From: Cyanobacterium stanieri PCC 7202
GTDB lineage: Bacteria > Cyanobacteriota > Cyanobacteriia > Cyanobacteriales > Cyanobacteriaceae
Assembly (NCBI GenBank): GCA_000317655.1
Contig: CP003940.1
Span: forward strand, 1,178,001 to 1,242,000
Direction: 5' to 3'
Length of the DNA stretch: 64,000 nucleotides
A program made the position numbers and the translations under genes. Shown here in pieces: positions 8,926 to 18,442 of this stretch. The notes beneath the pieces were generated by a model, which was not told the origin of the DNA, made no database searches, and saw nothing but the letters and a program-made list of their open reading frames with translations. The number at the start of each line of letters is the position of its first letter. Positions within the stretch are counted from its first letter, which is position 1.

Positions 8926-10014
8926 ATGACTAATCAATATTCTATAACTCTCCTCCCCGGTGATGGCATTGGCCCTGAAATTATGGACGTTACCGTTAAG
9001 GTATTGGAGACAGTAGGTAAACAGTGCGATATTAAATTTAACTTTCAAACCGCTTTAATTGGTGGCGCTGCCATTGATGCTAAGGGTGTGCCTTTACCCC
9101 CCGAAACCGTAGAAACTTGCCTCAAAAGTGACTCTGTATTATTAGCGGCCATTGGGGGTTATAAGTGGGATAATCTTCCCCGTGAGTTGCGCCCTGAAAC
9201 TGGTTTGTTAGGCATTCGGGCGGCTTTAGGATTGTTTGCCAATTTACGCCCTGCTACCATTCTTCCCCAGTTAATAGATGCTTCTAGTCTCAAAAAAGAA
9301 GTGGTAGAAGGGGTAGATATTATGGTGGTTAGGGAGTTGACAGGGGGTATTTATTTTGGTCAACCCAAGGGCATTTTTACCTCGGAAACTGGGGAACAAC
9401 GGGGCGTAAATACCATGGCTTATACGGTGTCTGAAATTGATCGCATTGCCAGGGTTGCTTTTGAGACTGCCCAAAAACGTCAAAAAAGGCTCTGCTCGGT
9501 GGATAAGGCGAATGTTTTGGATGTATCTCAATTATGGCGCGATCGCCTCATAAAAATGTCTGAGGAATATCCTGATGTGGAATTAACCCATATGTATGTG
9601 GATAATGCTGCCATGCAGTTGGTACGCAATCCCAAACAGTTTGATACCATCGTCACAGGTAATTTATTCGGTGATATTCTTTCCGATGCCGCCGCCATGC
9701 TGACGGGTAGTATTGGTATGTTACCTTCTGCTAGTTTGGGAGCAAATCGCCCGGGGTTATTTGAGCCTGTCCACGGTTCAGCGCCTGACATTGCAGGGCA
9801 AGATAAAGCCAATCCCTTGGCACAGGTATTAAGTGCGGCGATGATGTTGCGTTATGGTTTAAATGAACCTGAAGCGGCTACTAAAATCGAGGAAGCGGTA
9901 TTAAAGGTATTAGATTTGGGTTATCGCACTGGGGATATTATGTCCGAAGGTGCTAAGGCTGTGGGTTGTCAGGAAATGGGTAAGGTTTTATTAGAAGTGC
10001 TGGAAGGTAATTAA
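8926..10014 (+). CDS. leuB: 3-isopropylmalate dehydrogenase
   Basis: The protein has 362 residues, full length. It oxidatively decarboxylates 3-isopropylmalate to 2-oxoisocaproate with NAD+ in leucine synthesis. Signatures are [12 protein letters not shown] at the N-terminus, the substrate arginines in GLFANLRPA and [12 protein letters not shown], the DKANVLD motif, YVDNAAMQL, and the [27 protein letters not shown] block with the metal-binding aspartates. The Glu in the substrate loop ([12 protein letters not shown]) fits isopropylmalate rather than isocitrate. It stands alone, with repeat DNA on both sides. Confidence 0.97.
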   Translation: MTNQYSITLLPGDGIGPEIMDVTVKVLETVGKQCDIKFNFQTALIGGAAIDAKGVPLPPETVETCLKSDSVLLAAIGGYKWDNLPRELRPETGLLGIRAALGLFANLRPATILPQLIDASSLKKEVVEGVDIMVVRELTGGIYFGQPKGIFTSETGEQRGVNTMAYTVSEIDRIARVAFETAQKRQKRLCSVDKANVLDVSQLWRDRLIKMSEEYPDVELTHMYVDNAAMQLVRNPKQFDTIVTGNLFGDILSDAAAMLTGSIGMLPSASLGANRPGLFEPVHGSAPDIAGQDKANPLAQVLSAAMMLRYGLNEPEAATKIEEAVLKVLDLGYRTGDIMSEGAKAVGCQEMGKVLLEVLEGN

Positions 10015-10129
10015 TTTTCCTTCCTTGAATCTCCCAATCCCTCTATATGGTGTCTTCCATTGAAAGGGGAAAAAGGAGATTTTTTTTCTCTAAAATATTA
10101 GAGCAGTCCTAAATGAGTCATGGGAAATT

Positions 10130-10164
10130 GATCCCCCCTAACCCCCCTTAAAAAGGGGGGAATC
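10130..10164. repeat. C-tract/G-tract hairpin repeat, copy 1
   Basis: A GATCCCCCC start is followed by a second C-tract, TTAAAAA and six Gs, forming a strong hairpin (CCCCCCTT with AAGGGGGG). Five other copies in the window share the GATC start and the loop (TTAATAA in most). It lies 3' of leuB and could act as an mRNA 3' stabiliser or terminator. Confidence 0.75.
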
Positions 10165-10241
10165 AGCTTTATAATTCTCACAAATAATTTAGGATCGCTA
10201 TATTACCATTGCCTATTCCCTATTCCCCTACTTGATAGTAA

Positions 10242-10397
10242 TACCAAATCCGATTTAGGTAATATACCTATGAAGCAACTTAAAATAGAGATGATTTAGC
10301 CTATCAATCTACCACTATAAACCTTGAAAAACTGTTCCCCGTTCCCTATTCCCTGTTCCCCGCCCTAATTAGTATATTATTAGAATAGGATTTAGTA
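10242..10397. mobile_element. small MITE (156 bp) with 3-bp target duplication
   Basis: The ends are the inverted pair TACCAAATCC (10242-10251) and GGATTTAGTA (10388-10397). The flanking bases TAA (10239-10241) and TAA (10398-10400) form a 3-bp direct repeat. The interior carries heptamer repeats (GTTCCCC, ATTCCCT) and TAATTAGTATATTATT. A 133-bp copy with the same ends and a TTA duplication sits at 17260-17392. There is no ORF, so mobilisation would be in trans. It lies 35 bp upstream of rsmG and may carry its promoter. Confidence 0.75.
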
Positions 10398-10432
10398 TAA
10401 AATATGATATTCACCACTCCCCATGACTATCC

Positions 10433-11149
10433 GTGAATCTACCTCAATTTAACGATATTTGGCAAAAAACTACCAATTGGCAACCAAATCCAGATCAGCA
10501 ATTATTATTTGACCAGTTATACAACAAAATTCTGGAAACAAATAAGTATCTTAATTTAACTCGTATTACAACCCCAGAGGAGTTTTGGGAAAAAAATTTA
10601 TGGGATTCTTTAGCTCCTTTGATGGCTTATGATTTAAACCACCAAAAAGTTATTGACATTGGCACAGGGGGCGGTTTTCCCGGAGTCCCAGGGGCGATCG
10701 CCTTTCCCCTTGCTCAATTTACTTTGATGGATTCCACCACCAAAAAAATTAATTTTATAAATCAATTAGCCCAAGATTTAAACCTAACAAATATCACTAC
10801 ATTAGTTGATAGAGTAGAAAAAATAGGACAAGACAAAAACTATAGAAACCAGTTTGATTTTGCCCTAATCAGAGCCGTTGCCGAAACCTCGGTATGTTTA
10901 GAGTACACTTTGCCCTTATTAAAACAAGGGGGCATAGCAATTTTATATCGAGGAAATTGGACGGAAGAAGAGGAAGAAAATAGTCAAAAAATAGCCAAAT
11001 TATTGGGAGGAAATATCGAAAAAATCATCAATCAAAATACTCCTCTTAATGACAATATTCGCCATTGCATTTATGTAAAAAAAACAGGTAATACCCCAAA
11101 ACAATATCCCCGTGAAGTAGGTAAACCTGTTAAACAACCATTATCGTAA
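10433..11149 (+). CDS. rsmG: 16S rRNA 7-methylguanosine methyltransferase (RsmG/GidB)
   Basis: The protein has 238 residues. It methylates N7 of G527 (E. coli numbering) in 16S rRNA using SAM. Motifs are NLTRITTPEEFWEKNLWDSL, the SAM-binding motif VIDIGTGGGFPGVPGAIAFP and the RAVAE block with the adjacent loop. The GTG at 10433 is the start; the nearby ATG at 10423 is out of frame. The C-terminal tail (IYVKKTGNTPKQYPREVGKP) is the usual RsmG end. Its stop lies 12 bp from the convergent methyltransferase gene. Confidence 0.95.
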   Translation: MNLPQFNDIWQKTTNWQPNPDQQLLFDQLYNKILETNKYLNLTRITTPEEFWEKNLWDSLAPLMAYDLNHQKVIDIGTGGGFPGVPGAIAFPLAQFTLMDSTTKKINFINQLAQDLNLTNITTLVDRVEKIGQDKNYRNQFDFALIRAVAETSVCLEYTLPLLKQGGIAILYRGNWTEEEEENSQKIAKLLGGNIEKIINQNTPLNDNIRHCIYVKKTGNTPKQYPREVGKPVKQPLS

Positions 11150-11161
11150 AAATCCCTCACA

Positions 11162-12274
11162 TTAGGCTTTGGTCATTAAATACTGTCCATTGCCTAAAAC
11201 TTCTCCATTACAAGCATCAAAATAGGCGATACACCACATCAAGTATAAACGCCACATTCTGCGAAAACGATTATATTCCATACCATAGTCAAGGGTTTTC
11301 AGATATTCTTGGTTATCATCAAAGTTACGTAACCATGCTGTTAATGTTTGAGAATAATTTGAGCCATTCATAAACCATTTATTAACAGTTTTCAGATTTT
11401 GATTATACAAAGGTACATTTTCATAACCCCAAACCCTAAACCGTGGGAAAATGTATTTTTCCAAAAAGACACTAGATGCACTATGAGGGAATTTAATGGT
11501 AATAATATGTAGGAAAAATTGACCTTTATCTTTGAGGAGGGATGAGACTTTTTTAAAGCTATTGGTGAGATTTCCTACGTGTTCAAATACTCCAAGGCTG
11601 ATGATTTTATCAAACTTTTGCTCAAAATTAATGGTATTAAAATCACCTTCAACTAAGGTAAAGTGATCGGAACTAAAATAACTTTGAGCATCTTTTATTT
11701 TAGTGCGAATATATTGACAATGTTGTTTACTTAAATTTAATCCTGTTACTTGAGAGTTAGGAAACTTAGAAAGAATGTAATGTAAGGCGCTACCAAAACC
11801 ACAGCCTATATCTAAGATATGATCTCCATCTTTTATATCAGCTTTGATAATAAGATCATCTAACATATCTATTTGTGCCTGTTCGAGATTTGTTGCTCCT
11901 TTTTCCCATAATGCCATGGTGTATTTAGGATACATTAAGGTACTTTCTCCCAACATAGTTGTAAATAACTCTTTGGGCAGATTATACTGTTTTTCCATTA
12001 ATTCATCAGAACTTTCGGCTAAATATTCGCTTTCTTTTAATAACCATTCATAGGCAATTAATAAGAAAGGATATTTTTGATAACATATAGGAAGAATTGT
12101 GTTTAAAGTTGATTTGAGCAAAAAATCAGGCAATTCTAATCCATTAATATAACTCTCACACCCTCTCATTTGGATGGAGTTAAACAATTCAATGAAAAAT
12201 TTATGTTGATGGTAATCAGTTTCGTTGAATTCTGGAGAAACAAATTTATTGTTTATGTCGATAGTAGAAGTCAT
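11162..12274 (-). CDS. cyclopropane-fatty-acid-synthase-family SAM methyltransferase
   Basis: I set the ATG at 12274 (370 residues) because GGAGGTG lies 6 bp upstream; the longer GTG start falls inside that ribosome site. The protein has a helical N-terminal region (about 1-115), then YNLPKELF, resembling the HYD(x)xxxF entry of CFA and coclaurine-type methyltransferases. The SAM motif is ILDIGCGFGSALHYI, followed by GLNLSKQHC and SLGVFEHVGN. The canonical CFA bicarbonate-site residues are not clearly recognisable, so a small-molecule or lipid methyltransferase is as likely as a true CFA synthase. It is monocistronic. Confidence 0.8.
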   Translation of the reverse strand: MTSTIDINNKFVSPEFNETDYHQHKFFIELFNSIQMRGCESYINGLELPDFLLKSTLNTILPICYQKYPFLLIAYEWLLKESEYLAESSDELMEKQYNLPKELFTTMLGESTLMYPKYTMALWEKGATNLEQAQIDMLDDLIIKADIKDGDHILDIGCGFGSALHYILSKFPNSQVTGLNLSKQHCQYIRTKIKDAQSYFSSDHFTLVEGDFNTINFEQKFDKIISLGVFEHVGNLTNSFKKVSSLLKDKGQFFLHIITIKFPHSASSVFLEKYIFPRFRVWGYENVPLYNQNLKTVNKWFMNGSNYSQTLTAWLRNFDDNQEYLKTLDYGMEYNRFRRMWRLYLMWCIAYFDACNGEVLGNGQYLMTKA

Positions 12275-12710
12275 AAAAAACACCTCCTAGAAATCGGAAA
12301 ATAACTATTTGTCGTTACTCAGAATATAGAGATAATTATTAAATATCAAATTAACTCTATGGATTTATATATTGATTTTTGTCACCAAAAATGCTTCAAG
12401 TATGTATGTAATAAAGTGAAATATGTAAGGTAAATTAATCTTTTACAATACCCATTATTTTATGGGGATTATAAGCTATTTAGAAGTATTAAGATTTATA
12501 AATTCAGAGGTTTATAATGTAAGCCGATTCTAACAAAAATTTTTAGAAAAAATCTAAAATAAATCTAAATTTTTTCTCAAAAAATGATGCCATGGACAAT
12601 GATGAAATAACCTGAGTTCCAATAAAATTTTCAAGGGAGGAGTTAAGATAGTAGGAACGTAGCATAATACGTCCATACAGACATTAGGTTACTATGTCGA
12701 ATATTTTGGG
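12275..12710. other. intergenic region, no gene seen
   Basis: This 436-bp AT-rich stretch carries the ribosome site of the methyltransferase gene (CACCTCC, 12281-12287, read on the minus strand). A solitary TAACCTGAGTT near 12608-12618 resembles one end of the inverted-repeat family. No credible ORF or RNA was found. Confidence 0.5.
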
Positions 12711-13259
12711 TTATAACAACAGTATTCTTACCCCGAGGAAAACGAGAATAACACCCCCAATCATCTCCGCTTGTTTCTCAAATAAATGTCCGAATTTACC
12801 TCCCAAAATTACCCCTGCAAAAGACAGAGTAAAGGTTATAATTCCCACCGCAATTAAAAGATTAACAATGCCTGATTCCACTAAGGAAAAACTTAAACCC
12901 ACTGCCAAAGAATCTATGCTAGTGGCAATGGCTAAACCAAATAAGTTATAAAGATTACGGGGATTTTTTTCCAATTTTTCTTCGTCATTGTCCATTGCCT
13001 CAATAATCATTCTAATGCCAATAAAACCAAGTAAAATAAAAGCAATCCAATGGTCAAAATCAGTAATTAAATCTCGAAAAGTTAAGCCAAAAAACCATCC
13101 TATAATGGGCATAAAAACCTGAAATCCACCAAAAAAAGTGGCAATTAATAAAGCATCTTTAAACTGAACTTTTTTTATGGTTAAGCCACTACATACAGCC
13201 ACGGCAAAAGCATCCATTGCGAGACCGAAAGAGGTTAATATAACAGTAATTAGACTCAC
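12711..13259 (-). CDS. mntP: manganese efflux pump MntP
   Basis: The protein has 182 residues and six hydrophobic segments, full length for MntP (formerly DUF204). It exports Mn2+ across the plasma membrane. Signatures are GLAMDAFAVAVCSG in TM1 and the repeated half IATSIDSLAVGLSFS in TM4; the membrane aspartates of these two segments form the transport site in the family. I looked for a yybP-ykoY Mn riboswitch in the 130 bp upstream and saw none. It diverges from the MacB-like permease. Confidence 0.92.
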   Translation of the reverse strand: MSLITVILTSFGLAMDAFAVAVCSGLTIKKVQFKDALLIATFFGGFQVFMPIIGWFFGLTFRDLITDFDHWIAFILLGFIGIRMIIEAMDNDEEKLEKNPRNLYNLFGLAIATSIDSLAVGLSFSLVESGIVNLLIAVGIITFTLSFAGVILGGKFGHLFEKQAEMIGGVILVFLGVRILLL

Positions 13260-13391
13260 GATTTTTTATAAATATAAAAATAATTAACGACTTATATTGT
13301 AATCCTTTTTTGTCCATGACAGTTGAAAAAAATATCCTTTAAAATAAAAAATATATTTTTGATAAAATTATGAAAAAAAGATGAGATAAAT

Positions 13392-14609
13392 ATGAAATTA
13401 ATTGATACTGTAAAAATGGCGACCACTACCCTGATGGCAAATAAGATGCGTAGTAGCCTCACCATGTTGGGGATTATCATTGGTAATGCTTCGGTAATTG
13501 GTATGATTGGTATTGGACAGGGCGCTCAAGAATTGGCATCGGAACAGTTTGAATCCTTAGGGCCTAATGTTTTATTCGTGATTCCGGGGAGTAGGCAAAG
13601 CAGACGGACGACCTTTGAAACACCCAATACCCTTGTACTAAGTGATGCAGAGGCGATCGCCTCTCAGGTGCCGAGTGTGGAGAATGTAGCACCCCAAATT
13701 AATGGAAGATTTTTGGTGACGGTGGGAAATAGGAATAATAACGTCTTGGTGACAGGCGTTACCCCCGACTTTTTACCCGTGCGTAGTTTTGTGGTGGAAC
13801 AAGGGCGCTTTTTTGATGATACAGAGGTAAGACGCAGTGTGAGAGTAGCAGTAATTGGTCCTGAAATTGCGAGTCAATTTTTCCCCAATCAAAATCCCAT
13901 CGGACAGACCATTAAGGTGCGTAACGTCAATTTTGAGGTAATCGGCGTAATGGAGGAAAAAGGCTCGTTTCTAGGCACCAATCAGGATGAAACTGTCTAT
14001 ATACCCCTGACCACCATGGCGAATCAATTGGTAGGGAGGACATCCCAATTTGGAACCCAAGTCAGCATTATCAATGTTTCGGCACGAGATCCCAATAGTA
14101 TTGAGGCGGCACGTTTTCAGATTGAAAATTTACTGAGATTACGTCATAAAATCGTTGGGGAGGATGATTTTGTGGTGGAAACCCAAAAGGATGTTTTAAA
14201 TATTGTGGATACGGTAACAGGGGGTTTGACCATCATGTTGGCCGCCATTTCGGGAATTTCCCTTTTGGTGGGAGGTATTGGGGTAATGAATATTATGTTA
14301 GTTTCTGTCACCGAAAGAACCCAAGAAATCGGACTGCGTAAAGCCATTGGGGCGACGGAGGAAAATATTTTGCTCCAGTTTCTCATCGAGGCGGTAATTA
14401 TTTCGGCGGCGGGGGGTGTCATTGGTACTGCCATTGGGGTGGGTGGTTTAACCCTCATCGCTCTTTTTTCTCCTTTACCGACTACCGCTTCTCCCGTGGC
14501 GATCGCCCTTGCGGTTGGAGTTTCGGGGGGCATTGGTTTATTTTTTGGGGTAGTACCTGCCCGACAAGCGGCTAAATTAGATCCCATCGTTGCGCTACGT
14601 AGCGCTTAA
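13392..14609 (+). CDS. MacB-like ABC transporter permease
   Basis: The protein has 405 residues. It begins with the cytosolic MKLIDTVKMATTTLMANKMRSSLTMLGIIIG of MacB/LolC-type permeases (TM1 about 20-40). A periplasmic MacB_PCD-like domain (about 45-270) follows, then three C-terminal TM helices in the FtsX fold (VGGIGVMNIMLVSVTERTQEIGLRKAIGAT). No ATPase or membrane-fusion protein gene is adjacent, so the partner is encoded elsewhere. Exported substrate is unknown. The last codons sit in a perfect palindrome GCGCTACGTAGCGC (14592-14605). Confidence 0.85.
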   Translation: MKLIDTVKMATTTLMANKMRSSLTMLGIIIGNASVIGMIGIGQGAQELASEQFESLGPNVLFVIPGSRQSRRTTFETPNTLVLSDAEAIASQVPSVENVAPQINGRFLVTVGNRNNNVLVTGVTPDFLPVRSFVVEQGRFFDDTEVRRSVRVAVIGPEIASQFFPNQNPIGQTIKVRNVNFEVIGVMEEKGSFLGTNQDETVYIPLTTMANQLVGRTSQFGTQVSIINVSARDPNSIEAARFQIENLLRLRHKIVGEDDFVVETQKDVLNIVDTVTGGLTIMLAAISGISLLVGGIGVMNIMLVSVTERTQEIGLRKAIGATEENILLQFLIEAVIISAAGGVIGTAIGVGGLTLIALFSPLPTTASPVAIALAVGVSGGIGLFFGVVPARQAAKLDPIVALRSA

Positions 14610-14630
14610 ATAATTGACAATTAATTATTT

Positions 14631-14663
14631 TGCCTGTTCCCCGTTCCCCATTCCCTGTTCCCT
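14631..14663. repeat. heptamer repeat cluster
   Basis: Degenerate heptamers (TGTTCCC, CGTTCCC, CATTCCC) occur in tandem between the permease and ddl, of the same STRR-like type as at 10329, 15969, 17331 and 50803. Confidence 0.65.
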
Positions 14664-14739
14664 CTTACCCATAATCCATTAGAATCGCTATTATGCTATA
14701 AAACAAAGATTGATTATTCATATTTAGAAAGAGATAAAA

Positions 14740-15789
14740 ATGACGGCAATAAAGGTAGGACTCTTATTTGGTGGACGTTCTGGGGAGCATCAGGTTTCCA
14801 TTACTTCGGCAAGGGCGATCGCCTCTGCCCTAGAAAAAGGGGAAAATAAACAAAAATATCAAGTAACTCCCTTTTACATCAATCAAAATGGAGTGTGGCT
14901 AAACCCCGAACAATCAGCCCAAGTTTTAGCATCGGGTATCCCTGATGATAGTTCCACCACCCAAGGCTCTAAGTGGCAATTTCCTGTCCAATGCCAAGAG
15001 ATGGAGGTTTGGTTTCCTATCCTCCACGGGCCCAACGGAGAAGATGGCACCGTACAAGGATTGTTAACCCTTATGGATGTGCCTTTTGTGGGTAGTGGGG
15101 TTTTGGGTTCCGCCCTCGGTATGGATAAAATCGCCATGAAAAATGCCTTTGACCATGCCCAACTGCCCCAAGTTGATTATATTGCCGTTACTAGGGATGA
15201 AGTTTTTTCGGGCCCCTGTGTCTTTCCCAAACTGTGCGATCGCATCGATACTGCCCTTGGTTATCCCTGTTTTGTCAAACCCGCCAACCTTGGTTCATCC
15301 GTAGGCATTGCCAAAGCCAAAACCCGTCAAGAATTAGAAGAAGCCCTCGACAGTGCCGCCCAATATGACCATCGCATCATCGTTGAGGCAGGGGTAAAAG
15401 CCAGAGAAGTGGAATGTGCCGTTTTGGGTAATAGTCAAGCCAAAGCCTCCGTGGTGGGCGAAATTACCTACAATGCCGACTTTTACGACTACGAAACCAA
15501 ATACACCGACGGCAAAGCCCAGTTAATTATCCCTGCCCAACTGCCCGAAAATATTGTCCATAAAATTCAAGAAATGTCCCTCAAAGCATTTCATGCCCTC
15601 AATTGTCAGGGATTGTCAAGGGTTGACTTTTTCTATGTAGAAGAAACAGGGGAAGTGTTGATCAACGAAATTAATACCCTGCCCGGATTTACTGCCCTTA
15701 GTATGTATCCTCAACTATGGGAAGCATCAGGGGTAAAATTTGCCGACTTAGTGGATAAATTAATTAATTTCGCCATGAACAAACAATAG
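14740..15789 (+). CDS. ddl: D-alanine--D-alanine ligase
   Basis: The protein has 349 residues with the ATP-grasp fold. It joins two D-Ala for peptidoglycan precursors in the cytoplasm. Motifs in order are [55 protein letters not shown] and [20 protein letters not shown]. The Glu and Asn of INEINTLPG bind Mg2+. The start ATG follows AAAGAGAT. It is monocistronic, with repeat clusters on both sides. Confidence 0.97.
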   Translation: MTAIKVGLLFGGRSGEHQVSITSARAIASALEKGENKQKYQVTPFYINQNGVWLNPEQSAQVLASGIPDDSSTTQGSKWQFPVQCQEMEVWFPILHGPNGEDGTVQGLLTLMDVPFVGSGVLGSALGMDKIAMKNAFDHAQLPQVDYIAVTRDEVFSGPCVFPKLCDRIDTALGYPCFVKPANLGSSVGIAKAKTRQELEEALDSAAQYDHRIIVEAGVKAREVECAVLGNSQAKASVVGEITYNADFYDYETKYTDGKAQLIIPAQLPENIVHKIQEMSLKAFHALNCQGLSRVDFFYVEETGEVLINEINTLPGFTALSMYPQLWEASGVKFADLVDKLINFAMNKQ

Positions 15790-15810
15790 TTAGCAGAACT
15801 TGAAATTTAG

Positions 15811-15843
15811 TTCCCCCCTTATTAAGGGGGGTTAGGGGGGATC
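15811..15843. repeat. C-tract/G-tract hairpin repeat, copy 2 (inverted)
   Basis: This is the same family as 10130-10164 but in opposite orientation, ending GGGGGGATC. It starts about 20 bp after the ddl stop, so it can form a 3' hairpin on the ddl transcript. Confidence 0.7.
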
Positions 15844-15968
15844 CAAAGTAGGAAGGCAAAAATGCTCAAATCTTTAGCAAAAAAGCAATACAGCATTTTG
15901 GGAATTTTAGGACTAAGAAGTAGTTAAAAATGTTTCGATTATTAATTTACAATCATAAACCATCGAAA

Positions 15969-16004
15969 ACTGTTCCCTATTCCCCGTTCCCTGTTCCCTG
16001 CCCT
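15969..16004. repeat. heptamer repeat cluster
   Basis: Five tandem degenerate heptamers of the TGTTCCC/TATTCCC/CGTTCCC type lie within the 308-bp gap before the Rieske oxygenase gene. I see no gene in this gap. Confidence 0.65.
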
Positions 16005-16097
16005 AACTAAAAAATTTTAGAATGAATCACCCCTAGGGATTTAGATAATATACTATATTGATGGAGTGGAAAAAGCGATCAATCATTTAGTAATGTT

Positions 16098-17162
16098 ATG
16101 GGACAACTAGAATATAAACCCAATGTACGCACCTGCGGAATAAACCTCAATCACTGGTATGTAGTCGCCAGAAGTGTGGAAGTAAAAGATCAACCTGTTA
16201 GCGTTACCCTTTGGCATAATGAAATCGTCCTTTTTCGGGATAGTCAAGGTAACATCAACGCTTTAGAAGATCGTTGTCCCCATCGTCAGGTAAAATTAAG
16301 TCCGGGTAAGGTGGTTGATGATAACATCGAATGTGCTTATCATGGATGGCAGTTTGATAAGGAAGGGAATTGCTCTTTTGTGCCTTATTTAGATGAAAGG
16401 CAAAAGTTACCCCGTTGTAAGATTAAGCGTTATCCCGTGCAGGAGTTAGACGGTTTTATTTGGTTATTCCCTGGGGATGGAGATAGTGAAGCAGTTAGCC
16501 CCATGGGGTTGCCTGAATGGGAGCATTTGAATTATATTGCCAGTGTGGCGGAGGTTGACTGTCCTGGGCATTATTCTTATTTGATTGAAAATTTGATGGA
16601 TATGCACCATGGACATCTCCATGATAATTATCAGGCATGGGCTTCGGCTACTCTCAATAAGATTGATATGAGTGATACGAGGGTGGATGTGTTGTATGAT
16701 GCCCAAAGTTATTATCGCATTGACAAAATTTGGTCGATTTCTCAGTTGTTTTTCCCTTCTTTACGCAAGTTACATCCTGAACCTTTGAGGGTTAGTTATG
16801 TATATCCCCATTGGAGTTCGAGTTTGGGGCAGGATTTTAGAATTTATTGTCTATTTTGCCCTGTGAATGAAACGACCACTAAGGCTTATCTGATTCATTT
16901 TACTTCTTTGGAGTCTTTCTGGCGTTTACATAAGTTGCCTGTGTGGTTTAGACGTTTTATTAAAGATAGTCTATTTAATGCGGCTAAGGGTTTATTGGAG
17001 GGGTTGATTGTTCAGGATGTGGAGATGATTATTCAAGAGCAAAAGGCTTTTAATGAGAATCCTTTACGACGTAATTATGAGTTGAACCGTGCGATCGCCA
17101 AGGTACAGCAATTGATCATCTCTCAGTTTACCCAATCCATGGAGCAAAAAATAAATAATTAA
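16098..17162 (+). CDS. Rieske non-heme iron oxygenase (PAO/CAO-like)
   Basis: The protein has 354 residues. The N-terminal Rieske 2Fe-2S domain has C60-x-H62 and C79-xx-H82. The mononuclear iron motif is N165-xx-D168-xx-H171-xxx-H175. This order is that of oxygenase alpha subunits and of the chlorophyll-related oxygenases (PAO, CAO, Tic55-like) of phototrophs. It would hydroxylate or demethylate a substrate using electrons from ferredoxin. The substrate is unknown. No reductase gene is adjacent. Its stop TAA overlaps the start of the inverted-repeat element, copy B. Confidence 0.85.
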   Translation: MGQLEYKPNVRTCGINLNHWYVVARSVEVKDQPVSVTLWHNEIVLFRDSQGNINALEDRCPHRQVKLSPGKVVDDNIECAYHGWQFDKEGNCSFVPYLDERQKLPRCKIKRYPVQELDGFIWLFPGDGDSEAVSPMGLPEWEHLNYIASVAEVDCPGHYSYLIENLMDMHHGHLHDNYQAWASATLNKIDMSDTRVDVLYDAQSYYRIDKIWSISQLFFPSLRKLHPEPLRVSYVYPHWSSSLGQDFRIYCLFCPVNETTTKAYLIHFTSLESFWRLHKLPVWFRRFIKDSLFNAAKGLLEGLIVQDVEMIIQEQKAFNENPLRRNYELNRAIAKVQQLIISQFTQSMEQKINN

Positions 17163-17482
17163 CTTGAGTTCGGGATAACATTTTCTAGTTAAGGTAGGCA
17201 ATAGGGAATAGGCAATGGGCAATAGTGAAGTGAATATTTTTCACCATTTCTAGGTGTTATACCAAATCCGATTAGTAAAGTTTACTATTATTCACTGTGT
17301 AACAATTGACAATAAACAATTGTTATCTTTTGCCTGTTCCCCGTTCCCTGTTCCCCGCCCTAATTAGTATATTATTCAAACAGGATTTAGTATTATTTAG
17401 CAATTTAAAAACCGCCGTAAACTTTTCACCGTCAAGGCTGACACTAAACGATACTCATAATTATTATCCCGAATTGAGGTTA
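17161..17482. mobile_element. MITE-like element, copy B (interrupted by a second MITE)
   Basis: The ends are AACTTGAGTTCGGGATAA (17161) and its inverted partner TTATCCCGAATTGAGGTT (to about 17482). The interior matches copy C at 36823-37008 in reverse orientation, apart from a 136-bp insertion (17260-17392 plus a TTA duplication). The first two bases are part of the stop codon of the Rieske gene. There is no transposase inside. Confidence 0.75.
17260..17392. mobile_element. small MITE (133 bp) nested in copy B
   Basis: The ends are TACCAAATCC and GGATTTAGTA, flanked by TTA (17257-17259) and TTA (17393-17395). Copy C carries the uninterrupted sequence GTGTTATTTAGCAA, so the insertion and its 3-bp duplication are directly demonstrated. 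It has the same ends as 10242-10397. Confidence 0.8.
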
Positions 17483-17527
17483 ATTTACGGTCAAAAAACT
17501 GTTGATTTGTGCTGTAGGTCGGAGGGT

Positions 17528-18262
17528 ATTTCCCACAATTCCACTACCCCGAAGGATAGCGACTTGAACACCCAATCAGCCTACTGGTTACTCAAATTCC
17601 TAAAGGGCAGTTTCCAATAATTCCACTACCCCGAAGGATAGCGACTTCCTACTTACTGGGAGGGGGTAGCATTATGCTCCGGTCCGTTTCCAATAATTCC
17701 ACTACCCCGAAGGATAGCGACAGTGAACCAGAGTGTCGTCGTACCAACCCCAAAGATAAAATGTTTCCAATAATTCCACTACCCCGAAGGGTAGCGACCC
17801 CATAGTTATGAGCTACAAGCGGAGCAGGCTAAGTCTCAAGCGTTTCCAATAATTCCACTACCCCGAAGGGTAGCGACAAGCAACCTAGTAAGCGTTGTAG
17901 TAAGTCGGGGTCTTGGGTTTCCAATAATTCCACTACCCCGAAGGGTAGCGACGGAAGCGGAGGCCGCCCGAGAAGAACGTGAGACGCTCGAGTGGTTTCC
18001 AATAATTCCACTACCCCGAAGGGTAGCGACTGAACTCTCTAACCCTGTAGGAAACATCGAGGAGCATGATGTGTTTCCAATAATTCCACTACCCCGAAGG
18101 GTAGCGACCTTTCAAGCAAAAGTAGTCAGTAAAAAAGATCCTTAGTTTCCAATAATTCCACTACCCCGAAGGGTAGCGACCTGTACCTTTTCCTACATGA
18201 GTAGTTAAATATCCCGCAGAAGTCGTGTTTCCAATAATTCCACTACCCCGAAGGGTAGCGAC
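17528..18262 (-). CRISPR. CRISPR array, 10 repeats of 36 bp and 9 spacers
   Basis: Repeats (plus-strand coordinates) start at 17528, 17610, 17686, 17763, 17842, 17917, 17995, 18073, 18145 and 18227. Spacers are 36-46 bp. The transcript direction is inferred as minus: read that way the repeat begins GTCGCTACCC, forms a six-pair stem closed by a TTCG tetraloop, and ends TTATTGGAAAC, a usual GAAAC-type handle. The repeat at 17528 is degenerate at its 3' end (crRNA sense), as expected for the leader-distal end. Repeats 1-3 share one substitution (GAAGGATAG instead of GAAGGGTAG) that keeps pairing as G-U. The array belongs to the III-B locus beside it. No cas6 was found. Confidence 0.97.
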
Positions 18263-18442
18263 CCCCCTATTTTAACCCCTTGCTCTGCTTACTGTCCAGC
18301 GCACCTTAGCGAACCTTAGCAAAACTTAAACAAAATGACCTTTGAAATTATTAAAATGGATACCTCAATCCCTTGTGTCATAAGAAGTCGAGGGATATAA
18401 CGAGTTTTGGTTGTTTGAGGAGTTTTCAGCTATCCCTCGCAA
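18263..18442 (-). promoter_or_regulatory. probable CRISPR leader
   Basis: This 180-bp stretch lies between cas2 and the least-diverged repeat, on the side opposite the degenerate repeat, so it should hold the array promoter. It contains an inverted repeat CGAGGGATA (18389-18397) and TATCCCTCG (18431-18439), and short direct repeats ACCTTAGCRAA (about 18303-18320). No ORF is present. Confidence 0.65.

Noticed and set aside
13260-13391. Possible yybP-ykoY Mn riboswitch upstream of mntP
   Set aside because: No conserved loops or stems were seen in the 130 bp; the gap is AT-rich only.
14144-14587. Minus-strand ORF opposite the MacB-like permease
   Set aside because: Shadow frame in the permease C-terminal region; no homologous feel and no ribosome site.
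14592-14605. Palindrome GCGCTACGTAGCGC at the end of the permease gene as a possible terminator
   Set aside because: It lies within the coding end, has no T-tract, and is likely a common cyanobacterial palindrome; no firm role.
17829-18057. Two overlapping minus-strand ORFs with repeated PFGVVELLE-like peptides
   Set aside because: They are translations of the CRISPR repeats; each repeat gives the same peptide, so they are not genes.
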